Assembly: GCF_947502995.1 (NCBI RefSeq)
Contig: NZ_CANNBW010000004.1
Location: 1 to 64,000 of the forward strand
Direction: 5' to 3'
Source: an uncultured Tenacibaculum sp.
GTDB lineage: Bacteria > Bacteroidota > Bacteroidia > Flavobacteriales > Flavobacteriaceae
Length of the DNA: 64,000 nt
Below the pieces are notes generated by a model, which saw nothing but the letters and a program-made list of their open reading frames with translations, had not been told where the DNA came from and did not search any database. The position numbers were made by a program, and so were the translations under genes. Numbering within the stretch: position 1 is the stretch's first letter; each line of letters starts with the position of its first letter. Shown piece by piece: positions 38,927 through 48,152 of the stretch.

Positions 38927-39490
38927 ATGAAAGTAAAACTTTGGACGATTCAAAATGAAAAAGGTTGGAATGAACTTCAAACAAAAGGAGTTTTAATTCC
39001 AGAAGAAAAATATATTATTCCAGAATGGAAAGAAGGTTATTCTTGGTTAAAATCTCAAATGATTCAAAGAATTGGTACACCCAAACAAAAAGATCAATTT
39101 CCAATTTGGGCTTGGTTTCAACATTACGATGAAAACAAAAGAAAGCCAGATTTACGAAAATCAGGACATTTAACTTCAGGAGAAATAGGGTATCGTATAG
39201 AAATAGAAAAAGAAGAAAGTGAAATTTTATTATCAGATTTTGTGTTGTGGCATTGGCCTTTATGCTATAAAGATTATATAGCGAATTCAGAAGAAGAAGC
39301 AATTAAAGTTGATAATGAAGAAATAGTTTATAAAGAAGAAGAGATTCAGAAAAGTTGGGAGAAAATTTTCGATATGAATTTTGATGTAGAATATTATACA
39401 TTACCATTTGCAGAAAAAAAAATCCAAGCAACTTTCTGGGATTTAAAAATTGAAGATGTTATTAAAGTAGATAAATTTATAGCAAGATAA
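38927..39490 (+). CDS. DUF3841 domain protein
   Basis: A 187-residue protein matching DUF3841: KLWTIQNEKGWNELQTKGVL, then AYxWMxxQM-like YSWLKSQMIQRIG, PIWAWFQHYDENKRKPDLR and LSDFVLWHWPLCYKDYI. Bacterial members are sporadic and some sit beside nucleic-acid or toxin-like genes; the activity is unknown. No signal peptide. It stands alone here. Confidence 0.8.
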   Translation: MKVKLWTIQNEKGWNELQTKGVLIPEEKYIIPEWKEGYSWLKSQMIQRIGTPKQKDQFPIWAWFQHYDENKRKPDLRKSGHLTSGEIGYRIEIEKEESEILLSDFVLWHWPLCYKDYIANSEEEAIKVDNEEIVYKEEEIQKSWEKIFDMNFDVEYYTLPFAEKKIQATFWDLKIEDVIKVDKFIAR

Positions 39491-39519
39491 ATATCTAACC
39501 TTAATAACATCTTTATATA

Positions 39520-40737
39520 TTATTTTCTAGTCAGTTTAAACTTAAAAATTAAGAAAAGATAATTAAAGAATACAGACCAAGCACTTAGTTTTAAATTTGG
39601 TTTTTTACCTAATCCTAAACGTTTTATTTGCGCTTCGTACCAAATAATATTCATCATTCCATCAATACCTTTCACACCAGTTTTATTGATGTTTACTCCA
39701 AAGTTAGGTCTACTTTCTTCTAAAATCTCATTTCCGATATTAGGAAACAAAGTAAAAGGACGCGCTAATCCAACTACGTCTAGTTCTTCAGATGCTATCG
39801 CTTCTTGCATTACAGAAACAGTTCTAAAACCTCCTGTTAACATTAATGGAGTTTTAGTTATAGCTCTTGCTTTTTCAATATAATCAATAAAATAAGCTTC
39901 TCTTTCTTTAGTACTTTGCTTACGATTTCCCATCATCATTGCAGGAGCTTCATAGGTTCCACCAGAAATTTCAATTAAATCAATTCCTGCTTCAGAAAGT
40001 AGTTCAATTACTTTCATAGAATCTTCTTCACTAAATCCACCTTTTTGAAAATCAGCAGAGTTTAACTTAATTCCAATTGGAAAATCTGCACCTACTTGTT
40101 TTCTAATTTCTTTATAAACATCCAATACAAATCGTGCTCTTTTTTCTAAACTTCCTCCCCAATCATCTTCACGAACATTAGTGTAAGGTGATAAAAACTG
40201 ACTTACCAAATATCCATGAGCTCCATGAATTTGAACTCCTCCAAAACCAGCTTCTTTTAAAATCAAAGCTGTAGTTCCGAAACGTTTAATAATATCTTCA
40301 ATTTCTTCATGCGTTAAAGCTTCAGGAATTTTAGTTGTCGCTTTTTTTCTTCCTTTAGATTTTAAAGGAATTGCAGACGGAGCTTTTAAAACACTATTAA
40401 TTTGATCCATCGCTTGTCGCCCAGGATGATTAATTTGTACCCAAAGTTGTGTATTCGTTCCTTGCACAGAATTTGCCCATTCTTGTAATTTTTCGAAGTG
40501 ACGTTTGTCTTCTACAACTACATTCATAGGTTCACCAAGAGCTTTGCTATCAATCATTACATTACCCGTAATTAATAATCCAGAACCGCTTTTTGCCCAT
40601 TTTTTATAAGCATTTATTAAAACTGGTGTTGGTTCGTGAGTTTTATTAGATAAGTTTTCACTCATTGCAGATTTAGCGATTCTATTAGCTAATACGGTTC
40701 CATTAGGAAGTGTAAGTTGATCTTGTAGTGTAGTCAT
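39520..40737 (-). CDS. NADH:flavin oxidoreductase, old yellow enzyme family
   Basis: A 405-residue FMN-dependent TIM-barrel oxidoreductase. Seen are LPNGTVLANRIAKSAMSEN, LWVQINHPGRQA (FMN contact), FGGVQIHGAHGYLVSQFLSP split as GGVQIHGAHGYL and SQFLSPYTN, REDDWGGSLEKRARF, IGIKLNSADF and VVGLARPF. Substrates of the family are alpha,beta-unsaturated carbonyls; this one is not assigned. The final 35 residues (SAWSVFFNYLFLIFKF) form a hydrophobic tail unusual for the family and may tether it to the membrane. Confidence 0.9.
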   Translation of the reverse strand: MTTLQDQLTLPNGTVLANRIAKSAMSENLSNKTHEPTPVLINAYKKWAKSGSGLLITGNVMIDSKALGEPMNVVVEDKRHFEKLQEWANSVQGTNTQLWVQINHPGRQAMDQINSVLKAPSAIPLKSKGRKKATTKIPEALTHEEIEDIIKRFGTTALILKEAGFGGVQIHGAHGYLVSQFLSPYTNVREDDWGGSLEKRARFVLDVYKEIRKQVGADFPIGIKLNSADFQKGGFSEEDSMKVIELLSEAGIDLIEISGGTYEAPAMMMGNRKQSTKEREAYFIDYIEKARAITKTPLMLTGGFRTVSVMQEAIASEELDVVGLARPFTLFPNIGNEILEESRPNFGVNINKTGVKGIDGMMNIIWYEAQIKRLGLGKKPNLKLSAWSVFFNYLFLIFKFKLTRK

Positions 40738-40822
40738 TGGGTCGATTAAAATAGTATGTAATTTACTTAGTTCTTAAAAATACTTAATACATCTAAATTA
40801 CTTAGATATAAAATGAAAAAGT

Positions 40823-40855
40823 TTTGAGAATAGTTTTTATGAATACCTATTTTTG
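40823..40855 (+). promoter_or_regulatory. Promoter of the RlmI-like methyltransferase gene
   Basis: TTTG (40823-40826), 21 nt, then TATTTTTG (40848-40855). Both boxes fit the Bacteroidota consensus and the ATG is 25 nt further on. Confidence 0.7.
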
Positions 40856-40880
40856 CAGTTCATTTTTTAGTGAATGATTT

Positions 40881-42110
40881 ATGAAGTTTAGTGAACACAT
40901 TGTATCTAACTATAAACCAAAAAATCTTGCTGTAAAACTTTCTAGCAAAGGAGAGCAGCATGTGATAAAAAAGCATCCTTGGGTATTTTCAAACAGTATT
41001 GAAAAGATTAGCAATGAACCTAAAACTGGAGATTTAGCTATTATTTTTAGTAAGAAAAGAAATAAGGTTGTTGGCATTGGTTTGTATGATGCAAATTCGC
41101 CAATTCGAATAAAAGTTATTCATAATGAAAATGAAAAAGCTACTATAAATGCTGAGTTTTTTCAGACTAAAATTGAAACAGCTTACAACAAACGCCAAAA
41201 ATTATTAGAAACGAATACCAATAGTTATCGACTCATTTTTGGTGAAAATGATGGTTTTCCATCTTTAATTGCTGATGTATATGCTAGTGTTTTGGTAGTG
41301 AAATTGTATTCTGAAATTTGGTTACCTTTTTTACAAGATATATTACAAAGTTTACAGCAAGTTTCTAAAGCGGAAACTGTGGTGATTCGTTTAAGTAGAA
41401 ATGTAGAGAAATCTACCAATCATAATTTGAAAGATGGAGAAGTAGTTTACGGAGTTTTAGAAGATGAGGTGGTACAATTTGTAGAACATGATGTGAATTT
41501 TTCTGCAAATGTGATTAAAGGACACAAAACGGGATATTTTTTAGATCACAGAGCAAATAGAAAACGAGTAGGAGAGTTGAGTAAAGGAAAACGTGTTTTA
41601 GATGTGTTTTCTTATGCTGGCGGATTTTCGGTTCACGCATTATGCAATCAAGCAAAAGAAGTAACGAGTTTAGATATTAGTAAACAAGCTTTACAAATTG
41701 CCGTTGAAAACGGAAAATTGAATAATTATTCAGGAGTACATAAAACTATTGCTGGTGATGCTTTTGAAGAATTACGAAAGTTGATTCAACAGAAAGTAAA
41801 GTTTGATGTTGTTGTTATTGATCCACCAAGTTTTGCGAAACAAGCTTCAGAAATTGATCTTGCAGAGAAAAAGTATAAGCAACTAGCGAAATTAGGTGTA
41901 CAACTTACAGCTAAAAACGGATTACTAGTTTTGGCTTCTTGTTCATCTAGAGTTGTTGCTGAGACTTTTTTTAGTATTAATGAAGAAACATTAAAAGTAT
42001 CAAAAAGAAGATTTAAAATAGATGCTAAAACTTATCACGATATTGATCATCCAATAGGTTTTCCAGAAGGTGCATATTTAAAATGTGGCTATTATCAATT
42101 TTTAGATTAA
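40881..42110 (+). CDS. Class I SAM-dependent rRNA methyltransferase, RlmI-like
   Basis: A 409-residue RNA methyltransferase. The N-terminal PUA domain starts at VKLSSKGEQHVIKKHPWVFS. The catalytic domain has KTGYFLDHRANRKRV, SAM-binding VLDVFSYAGGFSVHA, SLDISKQAL, and VVIDPPSFAK, with Cys in LASCSSRV. This is the RlmI/RlmK layout, methylating C5 of a 23S rRNA cytosine in relatives. It has its own promoter and is followed by a transporter gene 41 nt on. Confidence 0.92.
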   Translation: MKFSEHIVSNYKPKNLAVKLSSKGEQHVIKKHPWVFSNSIEKISNEPKTGDLAIIFSKKRNKVVGIGLYDANSPIRIKVIHNENEKATINAEFFQTKIETAYNKRQKLLETNTNSYRLIFGENDGFPSLIADVYASVLVVKLYSEIWLPFLQDILQSLQQVSKAETVVIRLSRNVEKSTNHNLKDGEVVYGVLEDEVVQFVEHDVNFSANVIKGHKTGYFLDHRANRKRVGELSKGKRVLDVFSYAGGFSVHALCNQAKEVTSLDISKQALQIAVENGKLNNYSGVHKTIAGDAFEELRKLIQQKVKFDVVVIDPPSFAKQASEIDLAEKKYKQLAKLGVQLTAKNGLLVLASCSSRVVAETFFSINEETLKVSKRRFKIDAKTYHDIDHPIGFPEGAYLKCGYYQFLD

Positions 42111-42151
42111 TTTATTCAATTTGATATTAGAATAAGCATTACCTTAGACCA

Positions 42152-43072
42152 ATGAACAGACAACAACTACTTATTCTATTATCTTTTTTTTCAATTTATT
42201 TTATCTGGGGTTCCACCTATTTATTAAATAAAATTGCAGTAGCAGAATTACCACCTTTATTTTTAGCGTCTATTCGTTTTGGAGTAGCAGGAATATTGAT
42301 TTTAATTATAGCTAAACTTTTAAAAAAGTCATTAAAAGTTACTAAGAGACAATTATTAAACTTAACAATAGCCGGATTTTTATTTCTAGTATACGGAAAC
42401 GGTGTTTTTGTTTGGGCGTTAAAGTATGTAGATAGTGGTTTTGCGGCATTATTAGCTTCTACACAACCATTATTTGTTTTATTCTTACTTCGTTTAATTG
42501 ATGGACAAAAAATGCAGCGAAAATCTATTATTGGTGTTTGTTTAGGTATTGTAGGAATGTATCTTTTAGTTAGTCAGAAAACAATTGCTACTTCAGAAGG
42601 TATGATTTTAGGGATTTTTATGATTCTTTCTTGTGTATTAAGTTGGAGTTACGGGAGTGTATTTGTTTCTAAAGCAGATCTTCCTAAGAACTTTTTTGTT
42701 AGTACTGGTTATCAAATGACAATAGGAAGTATTTTATTAATTTTTTGGAGTCAGATTTTTGGAGAAGATATCAATACAATTTATTCAATAAGTAATAAAG
42801 TGCAATGGTCGATAGTAATGTTAATCGTTTTTGGAAGTATCATAGCGTTTACTTCATTTAATTATTTATTGAAAGTTGTATCACCAGAGAAAGTATCTAC
42901 TTCAGCATATGTTAATCCAGTCATTGCTTTGTTATTAGGTTGGTATTTTTTAGGAGAAAAACTTACGAATCAGTCAATAATAGCTTCTTGTGTTTTATTA
43001 ACAGGAGTATATTTTATTACTTCAAGAAAAAGAATTACCAAACAAAAAGTGCGTCCATCTCAAAAAACATAA
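42152..43072 (+). CDS. EamA family transporter (DMT superfamily)
   Basis: A 306-residue inner-membrane protein with ten predicted helices in two EamA repeats. Typical features are FFSIYFIWGSTYLLNKIAV at helix 1, the LASTQPLFVLFLL end of repeat 1, and VSTSAYVNPVIALLLGWYFLGE in repeat 2. Family members export amino acids or metabolites; the substrate cannot be read. Same strand and 41 nt behind the rRNA methyltransferase gene. Confidence 0.9.
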   Translation: MNRQQLLILLSFFSIYFIWGSTYLLNKIAVAELPPLFLASIRFGVAGILILIIAKLLKKSLKVTKRQLLNLTIAGFLFLVYGNGVFVWALKYVDSGFAALLASTQPLFVLFLLRLIDGQKMQRKSIIGVCLGIVGMYLLVSQKTIATSEGMILGIFMILSCVLSWSYGSVFVSKADLPKNFFVSTGYQMTIGSILLIFWSQIFGEDINTIYSISNKVQWSIVMLIVFGSIIAFTSFNYLLKVVSPEKVSTSAYVNPVIALLLGWYFLGEKLTNQSIIASCVLLTGVYFITSRKRITKQKVRPSQKT

Positions 43073-43172
43073 CAAAAAACTTTTCGATTTAAGTTAAAAT
43101 ATTTCGTGTGAGGTAGGGATTTTTAAAAGTGAGTTGTAGTATATATATAATCCACTAAATTTTTTTATTGAT

Positions 43173-43286
43173 ATGAACACGAAAAAAGTTTTGAATTATG
43201 CAATGTATACTGCAATTACGGTTACAGTATTATGGGGAACATTTTTTTTAATGGTGAAACACTTTAAAGATTTACCAATTATATAA
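43173..43286 (+). CDS. Possible 37-residue membrane micropeptide
   Basis: A short ORF starting MNTKKVLNYAMYTAITVTVL with one hydrophobic helix (about 10-26) and a KHFKDLPII tail. It lies about 100 nt after the transporter stop, on the same strand. Small size means it could be a chance ORF, but the Lys-rich start and single helix resemble real small membrane proteins. Confidence 0.4.
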   Translation: MNTKKVLNYAMYTAITVTVLWGTFFLMVKHFKDLPII

Positions 43287-43318
43287 AAGTATATATTCCA
43301 ATTGCTTTGTAGGTGGGG

Positions 43319-44134
43319 TTACCACCAGACTATGAAAACTTTGTATAGCTCGCCATTATTTTTTTTCAACCAGGATAATGGAGAGCTTTTTTTATTTAAA
43401 AATAGTGCTAATTTTTCTTTAAAATCTTTAAAAGATAACCAATCTACATTGTAGTGTGGTTTTACTAACCAATTGTGTTTTGTTGGGATAAAAAACTTAC
43501 AATCATCAAATAAATTTAATTCTTTTTCATAAATATAAAATCCTTCAATACATTCGTTATTAATAACAGGAAAATCTTTTTCTAAATCATTTATATGAGG
43601 AAATAATTGAGCTTTAAAAAGTACTTTCTGATGAATGTCTTTTACATTTAAATTATATTTCTTTAAGGCTTCAATAGTTTTTTCATGATACAATAATGGA
43701 AGTTGTTTATGAATTAATTTTTCATATTTCTGATAAAAGCTATCATTTCTGTTGGGGCCAATCCAATGTTCAATTTCAGAATTTCCCACAGAAGAATCAT
43801 ATAAATAAAACTTGTAAATGATTTCTAAATGATGAGGTATATTGTTTTGTAAAAGTATACAATCAAGTTCTCCTACAGTTATTTTATCATTTTGTATTTG
43901 TAGATTTTCAGTAATAATACTAACAGTTTCATTTTCATTAAGTTCATTAAAAACAAATTGTTCAACTAATTTTCCTAGCCTAGGATTATTATCAATCTTA
44001 AGTTTAAATAAACTAGTGTAATTATACTGATAGTCATTAAATTGAGTTATTTTATTTAAAGTATTAATCCATAGAGTGTTAGTTTGTAAATAACCTTGAT
44101 ATTGTAATTGTATTTCTTTGTTTTTAAAGTGCAT
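43319..44134 (-). CDS. DUF1853 family protein
   Basis: A 271-residue protein matching DUF1853: NPRLGKLVEQFVFNEL, then TVGELDCILLQNNIPHHLEIIYKFYLYD and the WIGPNRNDSFYQKYEKLIHKQLPLL segment. The GELD...HLEIIYKFYL pattern resembles a PD-(D/E)xK nuclease core (Glu-Asp, then Glu-x-Lys-like), an inference. Function unknown. It is convergent with the small membrane ORF and divergent from the vWA gene. Confidence 0.85.
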   Translation of the reverse strand: MHFKNKEIQLQYQGYLQTNTLWINTLNKITQFNDYQYNYTSLFKLKIDNNPRLGKLVEQFVFNELNENETVSIITENLQIQNDKITVGELDCILLQNNIPHHLEIIYKFYLYDSSVGNSEIEHWIGPNRNDSFYQKYEKLIHKQLPLLYHEKTIEALKKYNLNVKDIHQKVLFKAQLFPHINDLEKDFPVINNECIEGFYIYEKELNLFDDCKFFIPTKHNWLVKPHYNVDWLSFKDFKEKLALFLNKKSSPLSWLKKNNGELYKVFIVWW

Positions 44135-44215
44135 TAATGTTAAAATAATTCTAAATAATAATACTTATGATTTTCAAACTTGGTGTAAAAATACAAATAG
44201 CCGTATTTTTATAGT

Positions 44216-45358
44216 ATGATTAATCAGTTTAAAAAAGGACTGCGTTTTGAAAAATTTCAAGAAAAGCAGATTCCGCCATTCGACAAACTTTTTGATATTT
44301 TCAAAGAATTGATCACATACACTTCTGGTGATTTCGATGAAGCTTTCGAATGGTTGAAACAATTAGACAAAGAATATAAATTAACCACGCCTGAATATAC
44401 TTTAGATGATTTCCTTGAAGACTTAAAGAATAAAGGTTATATCCGAGAAGAGTTTGATGATCCAAAAGATGGAACAGGAAATGGTGATGGGAAATTAAAA
44501 ATCACTTCTAAAACAGAACAAGCTATTCGTCAGAATGCGTTAGATCAAATTTTTGGTAAACTAAAAAAAAGTCGTCTAGGAAACCATAAAACGAAAACCA
44601 CTGGACAAGGTGATGAGCACACAGGAGAACTCAGAAACTTTCATTTTGGTGATGCTTTAGATCGAATTTCTATGACAGAGAGCATTAAAAATGCTCAAAT
44701 TAATAACGGAATAGGTAATTTTTCACTAACTGAACAAGATTTAGTTGTAGAAGAAACCAATTTTAAAGCTCAAATGAGTACGGTTTTAATGATAGATATC
44801 AGTCATAGTATGATCTTATACGGTGAAGATAGAATAACACCGGCTAAAAAGGTAGCAATGGCTTTAACAGAGTTAATAAAAACACGTTATCCGAAAGATA
44901 CTATCGATATTTTAGTCTTTGGAAACGATGCTTGGCCAATCTCTGTAAAAGAACTTCCGTATTTAAAAGTAGGTCCATATCACACAAACACTGTAGCAGG
45001 TTTACAATTGGCTATGGATATTTTACGAAGAAAGCGTAATACCAATAAACAAATTTTTATGATTACCGATGGTAAACCTAGTTGTTTACGTTTACCAGAC
45101 GGAACATATTATAAAAATAGTAATGGTTTAGATAAATACATTGTAGAGAAATGTTATAACATGGCTTCACAGGCAAGAAAGTTACACATTCCAATTACCA
45201 CATTTATGATTGCTCAAGATCCATATTTGATGCAATTTATCCGTCATTTTACACAAGCAAATCAAGGAAAAGCATTTTACACAGGACTTAAAGGTTTAGG
45301 AGAAATGATTTTTGAAGATTATGAACAAAACAGAAAAAAAAGAATACGAGGAATATAA
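44216..45358 (+). CDS. vWA domain protein, partner of the AAA ATPase
   Basis: A 380-residue protein with a C-terminal von Willebrand A domain: STVLMIDISHSMILYGEDR carries the DxSxS-type MIDAS motif (DISHS), followed by MALTELIKTRYP, the Thr-containing HTNTVAGL and MITDGKPSC. The N-terminal half is helical and charged. It lies 3 nt before a MoxR/Mg-chelatase-type AAA gene; such pairs act as metal- or substrate-handling chaperone machines, with the vWA protein as adaptor. The client is unknown. Confidence 0.9.
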   Translation: MINQFKKGLRFEKFQEKQIPPFDKLFDIFKELITYTSGDFDEAFEWLKQLDKEYKLTTPEYTLDDFLEDLKNKGYIREEFDDPKDGTGNGDGKLKITSKTEQAIRQNALDQIFGKLKKSRLGNHKTKTTGQGDEHTGELRNFHFGDALDRISMTESIKNAQINNGIGNFSLTEQDLVVEETNFKAQMSTVLMIDISHSMILYGEDRITPAKKVAMALTELIKTRYPKDTIDILVFGNDAWPISVKELPYLKVGPYHTNTVAGLQLAMDILRRKRNTNKQIFMITDGKPSCLRLPDGTYYKNSNGLDKYIVEKCYNMASQARKLHIPITTFMIAQDPYLMQFIRHFTQANQGKAFYTGLKGLGEMIFEDYEQNRKKRIRGI

Positions 45359-45361
45359 ATT

Positions 45362-46825
45362 ATGAAGTATACCGAAATAAAAACATTAGGCGCTTTAAAA
45401 GAAGCAGGTTATAAATCGATTTCTATTAAAGATGAGTTAAGAAATAATTTAATTAAAAAACTAAAAAATCAAGAAACTGTTTTTGAAGGTGTTTGGGGTT
45501 ACGAAAACTCAGTAATTCCAGAGCTAGAAACAGCTATTTTGTCTAAACATAATATCAATCTCTTAGGATTAAGAGGGCAAGCTAAAACCAGATTAGCTCG
45601 TTTAATGGTTACTTTATTGGACGAATACGTTCCTGTTGTTGGAGGTTCAGAAATTAATGACGATCCTTTCAATCCTTTATCTCGTTTTGCAAAAGAGTTA
45701 ATTGCAGAGCGTGGAGATGATACACCTATTACATGGTTACATAGAGATGAACGTTTCTTTGAAAAATTAGCAACTCCAGATGTAACTGTAGCAGATTTAA
45801 TTGGAGATATTGATCCGATCAAAGCCATGAACTTAAAATTGAATTATGCCGATGACCGTGTAATTCACTTCGGAATGATTCCAAGAGCAAATCGTTGTAT
45901 TTTTGTAATTAACGAAATTCCCGATTTACAGGCTCGAATTCAAGTTTCTCTATTCAATATACTTCAAGAGGGAGATATTCAAATACGAGGCTTTAAATTG
46001 CGTTTACCGCTAGATATTCAGTTTGTTTTTACTGCAAACCCAGAAGACTATACAAATAGAGGTAGTATTGTTACACCTTTAAAAGATAGAATTGGATCAC
46101 AGATTTTAACACATTATCCGAAATCAGTAGATATTGCAGAGAAAATTACAGAACAAGAAGCTAAAATTTTACAAGGACAAAAAGACACTGTTTACGTACC
46201 TAAATTAGCTAAAAGATTAGTTGAACAAATTAGTTTTGAAGCCAGAGAAAGTGAATATGTTGATGTAAAAAGTGGCGTAAGTGCTCGTATGAGTATTTCG
46301 ATATTTGAAAATTTATTGAGTACAGCTGAACGCAGAAGTTTGTTAACTGAAGATGATAAAACATCAATTCGATTATTAGATTTCTTTGGTACAATTCCTG
46401 CAATTACAGGAAAAATAGAATTGGTATACGAAGGTGAACAAGAAGGAGCAGATGTTGTAGCGCAATCTTTAATTAGCAATGCTGTAAAAACAATTTTTGT
46501 TGAACTTTTCCCAGAAATCAAAAAGCTAAAGAGAGAAGATGAGGAAACTCCTTATGATGGAATTTCTCAATGGTTCTATTCAAAAGATGCAATTGAATTG
46601 TTAGACGATATGGACGATGCTTATTTCAAAGAACAGTTAGATAGTATAACGCCTCTAGATGTTTTAATAAGTAAATATCAACCAGAATTTCCTAAAGAAG
46701 ATTTATATTTCTTAAAAGAATTTATTCTTTGGGCTTTGTCTGAATATAAAATTTTAAATAAAGAGCGTTTTACAACTGGTTTTCAGTTTAATGATCCTTT
46801 AGCAAATTATATCAGAGGAATATAA
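45362..46825 (+). CDS. AAA+ ATPase of the MoxR / magnesium chelatase type
   Basis: A 487-residue ATPase with a Mg-chelatase-like AAA core: Walker A region GLRGQAKTRLARL (near residue 75), RCIFVINEIPDLQARIQVSLFNILQ with a Walker B-like acidic pair and the helix-2 insert typical of BchI/MoxR proteins, EGDIQIRGF, FTANPEDYTNRG (sensor 1) and PLKDRIGS. The Walker A lacks the common GKS/GKT ending but keeps Lys-Thr. Works with the vWA protein encoded 3 nt upstream. Confidence 0.9.
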   Translation: MKYTEIKTLGALKEAGYKSISIKDELRNNLIKKLKNQETVFEGVWGYENSVIPELETAILSKHNINLLGLRGQAKTRLARLMVTLLDEYVPVVGGSEINDDPFNPLSRFAKELIAERGDDTPITWLHRDERFFEKLATPDVTVADLIGDIDPIKAMNLKLNYADDRVIHFGMIPRANRCIFVINEIPDLQARIQVSLFNILQEGDIQIRGFKLRLPLDIQFVFTANPEDYTNRGSIVTPLKDRIGSQILTHYPKSVDIAEKITEQEAKILQGQKDTVYVPKLAKRLVEQISFEARESEYVDVKSGVSARMSISIFENLLSTAERRSLLTEDDKTSIRLLDFFGTIPAITGKIELVYEGEQEGADVVAQSLISNAVKTIFVELFPEIKKLKREDEETPYDGISQWFYSKDAIELLDDMDDAYFKEQLDSITPLDVLISKYQPEFPKEDLYFLKEFILWALSEYKILNKERFTTGFQFNDPLANYIRGI

Positions 46826-46845
46826 ACTCAAACACATAAAATTTT

Positions 46846-46878
46846 AAATAGCTCGGTATTGTATCGAGCTATTTTCTT
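46846..46878 (+). terminator. Rho-independent terminator after the vWA/AAA operon
   Basis: AAATAGCTCG, 9-nt loop, CGAGCTATTT then TTCTTTT. Ends about 12 nt before the beta-lactamase start. Confidence 0.8.
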
Positions 46879-46890
46879 TTAAATTTGACT

Positions 46891-47736
46891 ATGAAATTAT
46901 TTAAACTTCTTTTGATTTTATTACTTATTGTTTCGTGTAAAGAGACAAAAAAACAGAATATAGAAGCGAATGTGCTTAAAAATGAGTTTCAAAAAGATAG
47001 TTTAGTGGTATCTATTCAGAAAATATTAGATAGAGAAAAGTTGAAAGGTTCAATTCTTGTTTATGATACTCAGAAGAAAACTTATTATTCCAATGATTTT
47101 GATTGGGCTAAAACAGGGAAATTACCTGCATCAACTTATAAAATTCCAAATTCAATAATTGCTTTAGAATTAGGAATTGTAAACAATGATAGTACGCTTT
47201 TAAAGTGGAACGGTGACTCGAGAAGATTAAAATTATGGGAACAAGATTTAACCTTTAAAAAAGCATTTCACTATTCATGCGTACCATGTTATCAAGAGAT
47301 TGCTAGGAAAATAGGAGTACAACGAATGCAAGATTATGTGGCTAAGCTAGGTTATGGTAGCATAGAATTAGATTCAACTACAGTCGATAATTTTTGGCTT
47401 CAAGGAAACTCAAAAATTACACAATTTCAACAAATTGATTTCTTACGTCGTTTCTACAATGTTCAATTACCAATAAATAAGAGAACTAATATTATTATGA
47501 AAAGAATGATGATTATAAATGATAATGAAGTTTATAAATTAAGTGGTAAAACAGGTTGGTCTATCGTAGGTGAAAAGAGTAATGGATGGTTTGTAGGTTT
47601 TGTAGAACAGAATGATAATGTGATTTATTTTGCTACAAATGTTGAACCTTTAGCAGAATTTGATATGAGTTTATTTCCAAAAGCAAGAAAACAAATAACT
47701 ATAGAAGCTTTGAAGAGTTTACACTATTTAAAATAA
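46891..47736 (+). CDS. Class D beta-lactamase homologue, lipoprotein
   Basis: Probable periplasmic, membrane-anchored serine beta-lactamase of the OXA type. The signal MKLFKLLLILLLIVSC gives a lipobox Cys. Class D motifs are present: PASTYKIPN (Ser-x-x-Lys, nucleophile and carbamylated Lys), HYSCVPCYQE (Ser-x-Val), LGYGS at the YGN position, FWLQG, and SGKTGW (KTG). YGS in place of YGN is a departure from the usual motif. ATG at 46891 is preferred over a TTG two codons upstream. It could hydrolyse penicillins or carbapenems or simply be a penicillin-binding relative. No transposon signs adjoin, so it looks intrinsic. Confidence 0.87.
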   Translation: MKLFKLLLILLLIVSCKETKKQNIEANVLKNEFQKDSLVVSIQKILDREKLKGSILVYDTQKKTYYSNDFDWAKTGKLPASTYKIPNSIIALELGIVNNDSTLLKWNGDSRRLKLWEQDLTFKKAFHYSCVPCYQEIARKIGVQRMQDYVAKLGYGSIELDSTTVDNFWLQGNSKITQFQQIDFLRRFYNVQLPINKRTNIIMKRMMIINDNEVYKLSGKTGWSIVGEKSNGWFVGFVEQNDNVIYFATNVEPLAEFDMSLFPKARKQITIEALKSLHYLK

Positions 47737-47745
47737 AATAAAATA

Positions 47746-47781
47746 AAAACTCACCAAAATCATAGCGCTTTGGTGAGTTTT
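47746..47781. terminator. Bidirectional terminator between the beta-lactamase gene and the left small transcript
   Basis: A 13-bp perfect stem AAAACTCACCAAA/TTTGGTGAGTTTT with loop ATCATAGCGC. It is flanked on the left by AAATAAAATA repeats, which read as a T-rich tail on the minus strand. The loop TCATAGC recurs in the hairpin at 50806. Confidence 0.85.
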
Positions 47782-47878
47782 ATACAATCCCTAAACAAAC
47801 TTAAAATTACATCTTCCTTTTCTAGCAATTTTTTTGATTTCTAATTCATTTTTTTTAATCAACTAATTATTTTCTTTC
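47746..47878 (-). ncRNA. Left member of a paralogous small transcript pair (sRNA or micropeptide)
   Basis: About 133 nt lie between the promoter at 47885 and the terminator at 47781-47746. The region shares blocks with 50806-51002: CTTCCTTTTCTAGCAATTTT (from 47813; also from 50920) and CTTTCTCGATTCAAATGTA (from 47874; one mismatch in the other copy). No ATG-started ORF of note exists; a TTG-started frame (47862 to 47791) would give 23 residues with NELEIKKIARKGR. Whether RNA or peptide is the product is open; the transcription unit itself is well defined. Confidence 0.5.
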
Positions 47879-47884
47879 TCGATT

Positions 47885-47952
47885 CAAATGTAGTTTACAG
47901 GTATAGTTTTTACAATCTATATTGAGTGAAAAGAGCTTTTTATTGAGTAAAT
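47885..47952 (-). promoter_or_regulatory. Promoter with 21-bp-period direct repeats, left copy
   Basis: Read on the minus strand: two direct repeats (plus-strand ATTGAGTGAAA at 47921 and ATTGAGTAAAT at 47942, period 21 bp), a 5-nt gap, -33 TTG (47913-47915), 20 nt, -7 TACATTTG (47885-47892). Two 11-bp repeats one 21-bp period apart, abutting the -33, is the geometry of LytTR activator sites. The half-site sequence is not the classical AgrA type. Confidence 0.7.
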
Positions 47953-48152
47953 GATATTGAATAATTAGTGTAAAATAACTCTATTGGTATAAAAGGAACT
48001 ATGAGTATTATTGAATTACAACGCTTAGTGATTTTTGTTCTTTTGTATTTTTCCTTAGTTCTTTTAAAATTTTCCTGTATTCATTAGGAAGTCATTTCTC
48101 AAACTTTATGATCCAAGTAGTTTTGAAGTGTAATTAATAAAAACTAAACACA

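Noticed and set aside
47921..47952. Idea that the ATTGAGTGAAA repeats serve the plus-strand gene at 48153
   Set aside because: The -33/-7 boxes at fixed spacing are on the minus strand, and the right copy has no plus-strand gene beyond it (51110 onward is minus), so minus-strand use is simpler.
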